Origin: Leptolyngbya iicbica LK
GTDB lineage: Bacteria; Cyanobacteriota; Cyanobacteriia; Phormidesmidales; Phormidesmidaceae
DNA: 64,000 nt
Assembly (NCBI RefSeq): GCF_004212215.1
Contig: NZ_QVFV01000003.1
Span: forward strand, 124,001 to 188,000
Direction: 5' to 3'
In this document: in pieces, positions 59,151-64,000 of the stretch
Position numbering within the stretch: the first letter of the stretch is position 1
How the letters are laid out: each line of letters opens with the position of its first letter
Program-made: the position numbers and the translations under genes
Notes under the pieces: model-generated
Told to the model about the DNA's origin: nothing
The model's input: only the letters and a program-made list of their open reading frames with translations
Databases searched by the model: none

Positions 59151-59582
59151 CTACGGAGTCTCGACGGTGTTTGCAACGACGGGTAGGGCATGGGTCACGA
59201 GGACGTAGTCTTTGACGACCTGGCCGTTGAGCAGATGCTCTTGAATAATGCGCTCAATGACAGCAGGCGTAGCGCTGTGGTACCAAACCCCCTCGGGATA
59301 TATCAGCAAAATGGGGCCTTGCTGACAGACGCGCAGGCAGTTGGCTTTGGTGCGAAAGGTGCAGGTGGGCCGCTCTGGGCTGGGGGTATCGAGGCCCAGC
59401 TCTTTGAGGCGCTGCTTGAGGTAGTTCCAAGCGGTGAGGCTCGCGGCTTTGTCGCAGCACTTGGGTTTTGTCTGGTCGGCACAGATGAAGATGTGGCGAT
59501 CGATCGCGTTTAAATGCAAAGCCGAGACGGTGGCGGCGAGTGCCGTCAGATCCGCAGGGCTAGGGGCAGGCAACGACGACAT
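59151..59582 (-). CDS. Thioredoxin-like (2Fe-2S) ferredoxin
   Basis: A protein of 143 residues. Four Cys in the pattern of thioredoxin-fold [2Fe-2S] ferredoxins: [13 protein letters not shown] (about residue 32-44) and [23 protein letters not shown] (about 80-102). It starts 3 bp after the minE stop and so is co-transcribed with minD-minE. Its redox partner is unknown. Confidence 0.85.
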   Translation of the reverse strand: MSSLPAPSPADLTALAATVSALHLNAIDRHIFICADQTKPKCCDKAASLTAWNYLKQRLKELGLDTPSPERPTCTFRTKANCLRVCQQGPILLIYPEGVWYHSATPAVIERIIQEHLLNGQVVKDYVLVTHALPVVANTVETP

Positions 59583-59585
59583 GGG

Positions 59586-59963
59586 CTAGGACTCAATGGG
59601 CGTATCAACAGTGGGTGTGGAGGCGTCGTTAGCGGCAGTTGAGTTGGTTGCGGTGGCAGACTCAGTGGCTGTGTCTGGGCTGGCTTCCGGCTGTGACCGA
59701 ATGCGTCGAATCGGCAAATTGGCAATCAATGCGGTCATGCGATCGTCATTTTCGAGGGCAAATTCGAGGCCATCGGTGTCAATTTCGACGTAGCGCGACA
59801 CGACTTCAATGATTTCTTGCCGCATTTTTTCGACCATTTCGGGTGATAGGTCGGTGCGATCGTGGGCTAGGACAAATTGCAATCGACGTTTGACCGCTGA
59901 TCGGCTAGTTTCAGTCCGATCGCGATTTAAGAGTCGATCTAACAGTTCACTCAACATGGGCAA
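59586..59963 (-). CDS. minE: Cell division topological specificity factor MinE
   Basis: A protein of 125 residues. [20 protein letters not shown] and [10 protein letters not shown] (anti-MinCD part) and [15 protein letters not shown] are standard MinE segments. The C-terminal 30 residues are an extra Ala/Thr/Ser-rich tail, so it is longer than the usual 85-95 residues. It follows minD by 36 bp. Stimulates MinD ATPase and sets the pole-to-pole pattern. Confidence 0.95.
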   Translation of the reverse strand: MPMLSELLDRLLNRDRTETSRSAVKRRLQFVLAHDRTDLSPEMVEKMRQEIIEVVSRYVEIDTDGLEFALENDDRMTALIANLPIRRIRSQPEASPDTATESATATNSTAANDASTPTVDTPIES

Positions 59964-59999
59964 TTCGCAAAGACAGTTGGGTCATTCAGCGCCACAAGT

Positions 60000-60800
60000 T
60001 TAACCCCGAAATAACCGACGAACGCGGGAAAATAAATCGTCGTGGGGCGCGGAAAGATCGAGGAAAGAGACTTTTTCTCCCAGGAGCCGTCGTGCCACGT
60101 TGGAAAAAGCGACCCCCGCGAGGGAAAGTTTTTTCTCTAAAACTAAGGGTTCGCCTTTGTTGGTGGAGACGATGACGCGCTCATCATCGGGAATGACGCC
60201 TAACAGGGGAATCGCCAAAATATCCTGGACATCTTGCACTGACATCATTTGGTCTTCTTGCACCATGGCTGGTTTGAGTCGATTAATGATCAGGCGTTTC
60301 GTTTTAATGTCGTTGGCTTCGAGCAGGCCGATGACGCGGTCAGCATCACGAACGGCGGAAATTTCGGGGGTGGTGACGACGATCGCTTCTTTGGCTGCGG
60401 CGATCGCATTGCGAAAGCCGCCTTCAATGCCTGCCGGACAGTCGATGAAGACAAAATCAAATCCAGCGGCTGACAATTTCGACACCAGTTCGATCATTTG
60501 TTCGGGTGTGATCGCCTCTTTCGAGCGGTTTTGCGCGGCGGGCAACAATGCCAAATTGGGCTGACGCTTATCTTTGACCAGGGCTTGCTCAAGCCGACAA
60601 TCGCCCGCCAACACGTCTAAAGCGGTAAAGACAATGCGGTTTTCGAGGCCCAGCAGCAAATCAAGATTGCGCAACCCAAAGTCAGCATCAATCACAGCAA
60701 TGCGCTGTCCCTGTTGGGCCAGGGCCATGCCCAAATTGGCGGTGCAAGTGGTTTTGCCAACGCCACCTTTGCCAGAGGTCAGTACAACAACGCGGGTCAT
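60000..60800 (-). CDS. minD: Septum site-determining ATPase MinD
   Basis: A protein of 266 residues. VVVLTSGKGGVGKTTCTANLG is the deviant Walker A; IAVIDADFGLRNLDLLLG and FVFIDCPAGIEGGF follow; the C-terminal amphipathic helix is DDLFSRVRRLFRG. It binds membranes as an ATP dimer and recruits MinC. No minC lies upstream. Confidence 0.97.
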   Translation of the reverse strand: MTRVVVLTSGKGGVGKTTCTANLGMALAQQGQRIAVIDADFGLRNLDLLLGLENRIVFTALDVLAGDCRLEQALVKDKRQPNLALLPAAQNRSKEAITPEQMIELVSKLSAAGFDFVFIDCPAGIEGGFRNAIAAAKEAIVVTTPEISAVRDADRVIGLLEANDIKTKRLIINRLKPAMVQEDQMMSVQDVQDILAIPLLGVIPDDERVIVSTNKGEPLVLEKKLSLAGVAFSNVARRLLGEKVSFLDLSAPHDDLFSRVRRLFRG

Positions 60801-61027
60801 AAAACGTCGAGTGGATGTCTGCGAAAAGTCTACTACGGCTCAGGCCGGTACAGCGATCGCCGCACTAGACCAAGTTCTGCTTGATTATGCCTTACTGTGT
60901 CCCGGTTGCTGCATCCGTCGCCTAACTTTCTTGGGATGATGTTAACGACATGGGCGGGATTGGGGCTGATGAGATGTCGGCCTAGACTCGGCGCGATGGT
61001 GACCATCCAACGTTCTCGAATGGCTCT

Positions 61028-61864
61028 TTACGAGGCGTCATCTGCCTGCGGCTGGGAGGGCGTGGCGAATACCGGCGACTCAATCCACAGATATTTTGAG
61101 AGGCCATAGACGCAAGCGTAGAATGGCCCGGTGTCGAGTAGCGCAGCCACGAGCTTGAAGGCGTAGCCGTAGGCAATAAATAGAAAGAGTTGCGGCCACA
61201 GAGCTTGAGCGGGATCAATGGGCAGCACCCCCGCAAAAAAATGGGTGATCAGGACCACGGCAGACGTATCGACCAGTTGGCTCAGCAGCGTGGAGCCGTT
61301 GTTGCGCAACCATAAATATTTGCCTTGGGTTAGGTTTTTCCAAAAGTGGAAGAGCTGGACATCGACGAACTGGGCGGTGAGGTAGGCACACATTGAGGCA
61401 AAGACGGTGCCAAAGGTGAGGGCGCGAATCTCAAAAAAGACGGGCAGGCGATCGGCGGCGTCGCGCACAATTTCGCCGGTGGCGGGATCAGTGGCCTCGA
61501 ACCCGGGCAATACGCCCCCTAACCACACGATGAAAAAGACCCAAACATTCAACAGCAGCCCCACCCAGACAACTTGGTTGGCCCGTCGCTGCCCATACAG
61601 CTCTGACAACAGATCGGTACACAAAAAGGTGAGGGGATAGGGGAGTGCGCCTACCGCCACGGTGATATCGAGCCCGTGATAGCTAAAGATTTTGACAAAG
61701 CGGCTGATGCCCAGAATATTCAACATGCCGAGCGTGCCGAGAAAGAGGCCCGACAGGATGAGAAATACGATCGCGCGTCGTTCTTGAATATGGCCCGGAA
61801 CTGTCGCATCGGGCACCGCATCAAAAACCGCGAGATCGTCAGACACTGGAGCAGTTGAGGACAT
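61028..61864 (-). CDS. Queuosine precursor transporter (YhhQ/VUT family)
   Basis: A protein of 278 residues from the ATG at 61864 (MSSTAPVSDD), since the upstream extension is not membrane-like. Segments include IVFLILSGLFLGTLGMLNIL, VAVGALPYPLTFLCTDLLSELYG (a VUT signature), VVWVGLLLNVWVFFIVW, FGTVFASMCAYLTAQFVDVQLFHFW and LLSQLVDTSAVVLITHFFAG. Imports preQ bases for queuosine in tRNA. Interesting beside the QueC-like QatC in the mobile part, but the two are unrelated. Confidence 0.85.
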   Translation of the reverse strand: MSSTAPVSDDLAVFDAVPDATVPGHIQERRAIVFLILSGLFLGTLGMLNILGISRFVKIFSYHGLDITVAVGALPYPLTFLCTDLLSELYGQRRANQVVWVGLLLNVWVFFIVWLGGVLPGFEATDPATGEIVRDAADRLPVFFEIRALTFGTVFASMCAYLTAQFVDVQLFHFWKNLTQGKYLWLRNNGSTLLSQLVDTSAVVLITHFFAGVLPIDPAQALWPQLFLFIAYGYAFKLVAALLDTGPFYACVYGLSKYLWIESPVFATPSQPQADDAS

Positions 61865-62124
61865 CGTTTTGTCGCACTGGGCAACCCAGGCAAAATGGGC
61901 GCAGAGAGTAGGGCAAGCGCTGGCCAACAGGCGGCGATCGCGCACTTCCAAACCACAATTCACCCTAGCGTAAAGCCTGACCCGGTCGGGCTGTAGGGCC
62001 TCATAATCTCTCTATCGATGACATTGGTTGTGTTGATGTGGCGGACGGGAAAGCGATCGCGCCCGGTGGGTGTGGCCCTGCGCCATAATGCAGACAAGTA
62101 TGTTGCAGCGGGTTCAAAATCGTT

Positions 62125-62922
62125 ATGGTTGCTCAACTTCCCACAGTGCCGATACTGGCCCATCAAGACCTAGACATTCAGTGGGAACCCCTGCCAGATG
62201 ACTACGTGTTACCAGATGATCCTGTGGAAAATCTCCAGCAACCGCTCTTAGCTGCTGCTCTCACTGATGCGCTGGGGGCAGCGGGATGGATTCGGCCTGA
62301 GATGCTGATTGCGTCTAATTTTGGGTTGGTCGCAACGGTGGCGGGCAAAACCGTTGTCAAGGCTCCCGATTGGCTTTACGTGCCTCAGGTGCAACCCGTG
62401 GCGGAGTCGGTGATTCGCCGCAGCTATACCCCCCATGCCGAAGGCGCTGCAGTCGCGATCGTGATGGAGTTTTTGTCAGAAACGGAAACGGGCGAATATT
62501 CTGTCCGTCCGGTTTACCCATACGGCAAGCTGTTCTTTTACCAGCGCATTTTGCAGGTACCCACCTACGTATTATTTGACCCGGCTTCAGTAACGCTCCA
62601 AGTCTTTCGGCTAGAGGGTGAGACCTATCAAGCGACTGAGCCGGATGCCCAGGGGCGTTTTTGGCTCCCAGAGATGCAGCTCTTTTTGGGCATTTGGCAG
62701 GGCACTCGCTTGGGCACGACTACGCACTGGCTCCGCTGGTGGGATGCTGACGGTAATCTCCTGTTATGGAGCAGCGAACAAGCGGAAGAAGCACGGAAGC
62801 AAGCTGAACAAGCGCAACAACAAGCTGAACAGGCACAGCAACAAGCTGAGCAAGAGCGAGATCGCGCTGACCAACTGGCGGCAAAACTGCGAGACTTGGG
62901 CGTTGATCCTGAACAACTTTGA
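62125..62922 (+). CDS. Uma2-family (DUF820) PD-(D/E)XK-like nuclease
   Basis: A protein of 265 residues. Uma2 core: ASNFGLVATVAGKTVVKAPDWLYVP (Asp of the fold), AVAIVMEFLSETETGEY (E), YPYGKLFFYQRILQVPTYVLFDP. The C-terminus is a heptad-rich coiled coil built of repeats QAEQAQQQ, ending LRDLGVDPEQL. Such genes are numerous in cyanobacteria and of uncertain role. Confidence 0.9.
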   Translation: MVAQLPTVPILAHQDLDIQWEPLPDDYVLPDDPVENLQQPLLAAALTDALGAAGWIRPEMLIASNFGLVATVAGKTVVKAPDWLYVPQVQPVAESVIRRSYTPHAEGAAVAIVMEFLSETETGEYSVRPVYPYGKLFFYQRILQVPTYVLFDPASVTLQVFRLEGETYQATEPDAQGRFWLPEMQLFLGIWQGTRLGTTTHWLRWWDADGNLLLWSSEQAEEARKQAEQAQQQAEQAQQQAEQERDRADQLAAKLRDLGVDPEQL

Positions 62923-63013
62923 CTCTGCTTGGGATGCATCTCGCCGTAGATCATAGGGCCACGATTGTGGGGGGAGGTGGTTGTCGATAACGGCGAGCCA
63001 GGCATTGTGCCAG

Positions 63014-63901
63014 CTATAGTCGCGATGGTGTACAGCGCCCCATATTGGGAGGGATCAAGTCAAAACAGCCTTCAGTTTGATTCCAGACAAACATTTCGGT
63101 GTCATTGGTCGAGCGCCAGTGCTTATCTTCTGGCGGGTGACCAAACCGGAAATGGAGGGTGACCAACGGTTGATCAGAGCGGTTGGCAATTTGGTGGCCA
63201 TGGCGGCGATCAATCGCGACCACATCCCCCGCTCGGTAAATCTCTGAAGGTCCTTCATAGCGACGAGCAGGCTCAAACCCTTCAAATGGGACATTTTCCT
63301 CCCAATGATCTGGAGGGACAAACCAATGGGTCATCTCACCTCGGATAACCTGAATGGCATCTAGAGCCAGACCGTGATGATGCACACCGACCTCTTGCCC
63401 CGGCATCCAGCTAATGACGTAAACGACCAGTGACCAGGTGCGGCAGACCAATTGGCGTTTATAGAACTGCTCATCAAACAGCACGTAACGGTCTAAAAAT
63501 GACTCATCCAGCGTGATTTGCTCGACCCAGTGGTGAAATGTCTGCACATCGACACTGTGAGGCGGCACGGACTCAACCTGACGAATCAGGCTGCTCAGCA
63601 TGAAGCTATTGGCGATCGCCTCGGCGTCGATCACTTTTTGCCCTTGGGCCAAGCTTTGGTCGATCACGCGATCGGCCTGCCGTAGCCAGTAAGACGAGAG
63701 ATTTTGTGGCAGTCCCAACAGTTTGCGACTCAGTCCTAACCCATACAAACGGCGAGTCGCGCAATACTGCTTGACCTGATGAAACTCTTCGGTGGTCAGA
63801 GTATTGCCTTCATAGTCCTCCGTTGCCTGCAGCGGTTCTGTGGTGCAGTCGGCGGGGGGCTGTCCCTGCCACCGAGTCCAGGCTTCTTCAATCAAAATCA
63901 T
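63014..63901 (-). CDS. Cysteine-dioxygenase-like cupin protein
   Basis: A protein of 295 residues from the ATG at 63901. VGVHHHGLALDAIQVIRGEM (cupin motif 1 with clustered His) and AGDVVAIDRRHGHQIANRSD (motif 2) are in the order found in cysteine dioxygenase and related thiol dioxygenases. The N-terminal part is helical. Substrate cannot be read from sequence. Starts in 64,000 flank are not visible, so the upstream neighbour is unknown. Confidence 0.75.
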   Translation of the reverse strand: MILIEEAWTRWQGQPPADCTTEPLQATEDYEGNTLTTEEFHQVKQYCATRRLYGLGLSRKLLGLPQNLSSYWLRQADRVIDQSLAQGQKVIDAEAIANSFMLSSLIRQVESVPPHSVDVQTFHHWVEQITLDESFLDRYVLFDEQFYKRQLVCRTWSLVVYVISWMPGQEVGVHHHGLALDAIQVIRGEMTHWFVPPDHWEENVPFEGFEPARRYEGPSEIYRAGDVVAIDRRHGHQIANRSDQPLVTLHFRFGHPPEDKHWRSTNDTEMFVWNQTEGCFDLIPPNMGRCTPSRL

Positions 63902-64000
63902 GCCTGAAGCTTTAATCAGGGCGCAAAAATACCGTAAGGATTGGATTAACCGCCACAATCGCGATCGGCCATCCTGTTTTAATTGATTGTCAATTTCCCA

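Noticed and set aside
1-64000. CRISPR array
   Set aside because: The iterons are the only short regular direct repeats; they are 15 bp with 7-8 bp spacers and no cas genes are present.

Overview
The window looks cyanobacterial. The palindrome GCGATCGC (HIP1-like) recurs, for example at 10755-10762, and the right end carries minD-minE, a Ycf29-like response regulator, a Uma2 nuclease and a tRNA-Thr in an ordinary chromosomal setting. The genus cannot be told from the sequence. The boundary between two kinds of DNA is the tRNA-Thr at 58191-58263. To its right is housekeeping DNA. To its left a tyrosine recombinase faces the tRNA 3' end, followed by about 58 kb of accessory DNA that looks like an integrated, plasmid-derived mobile element whose far end lies outside the window.

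Layout of the element, left to right: (1) 1-840, the C-terminal end of a RepA-like initiator, two perfect DnaA boxes and seven 15-bp iterons (iteron-type origin). (2) 876-1656, a toxin-antitoxin operon. (3) 2745-3760, an ORF-poor block dense in hairpins, a candidate large structured RNA on the minus strand. (4) 4223-6770, a HEPN/Abi-like gene facing an orphan nuclease toxin/immunity operon with a decayed upstream gene. (5) 6821-8902, four unrecognised genes in two related pairs. (6) 9150-11718, hairpin-rich leaders driving ardA, a RadC/JAB gene and a DUF6876 gene, resembling the leading region of a conjugative plasmid. (7) 12088-15673, unknowns, a 45-residue peptide gene and a pseudokinase-pentapeptide repeat protein. 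(8) 15685-21541, a mobilisation module (accessory protein, short MobF relaxase, membrane protein, VirD4/TraD-type coupling protein, DNA-binding proteins). (9) 22531-24607, a Dam-type methylase and a PD-(D/E)XK nuclease. (10) 24781-38256, a defence island: type I restriction-modification (with an extra single-domain HsdS), a YgjP-like metallopeptidase, then QatA-QatB-QatC, with QatD inverted and joined to a YhcG-type nuclease. (11) 38361-41329, a KfrA-like protein, a XerC/D-like recombinase and a duplicated copy of that recombinase's 3' end flanking a membrane-protein gene. (12) 41401-42814, a complete IS256-family element with 8-bp target duplication. (13) 42831-54191, a roughly 3.6-kilo-residue RHS/YD protein with an aspzincin-like metallopeptidase tip and a likely membrane immunity protein. 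(14) 54541-58029, small genes and the integrase.

The genes make sense as a travelling package: replication and mobilisation functions, anti-restriction genes for entry, addiction and toxin/immunity modules for retention and competition, and an island of phage defence. No VirB-type secretion genes are visible, so the element is at least mobilisable, with any transfer channel beyond the left edge or elsewhere. All family assignments were made by reading motifs; no database search was run.
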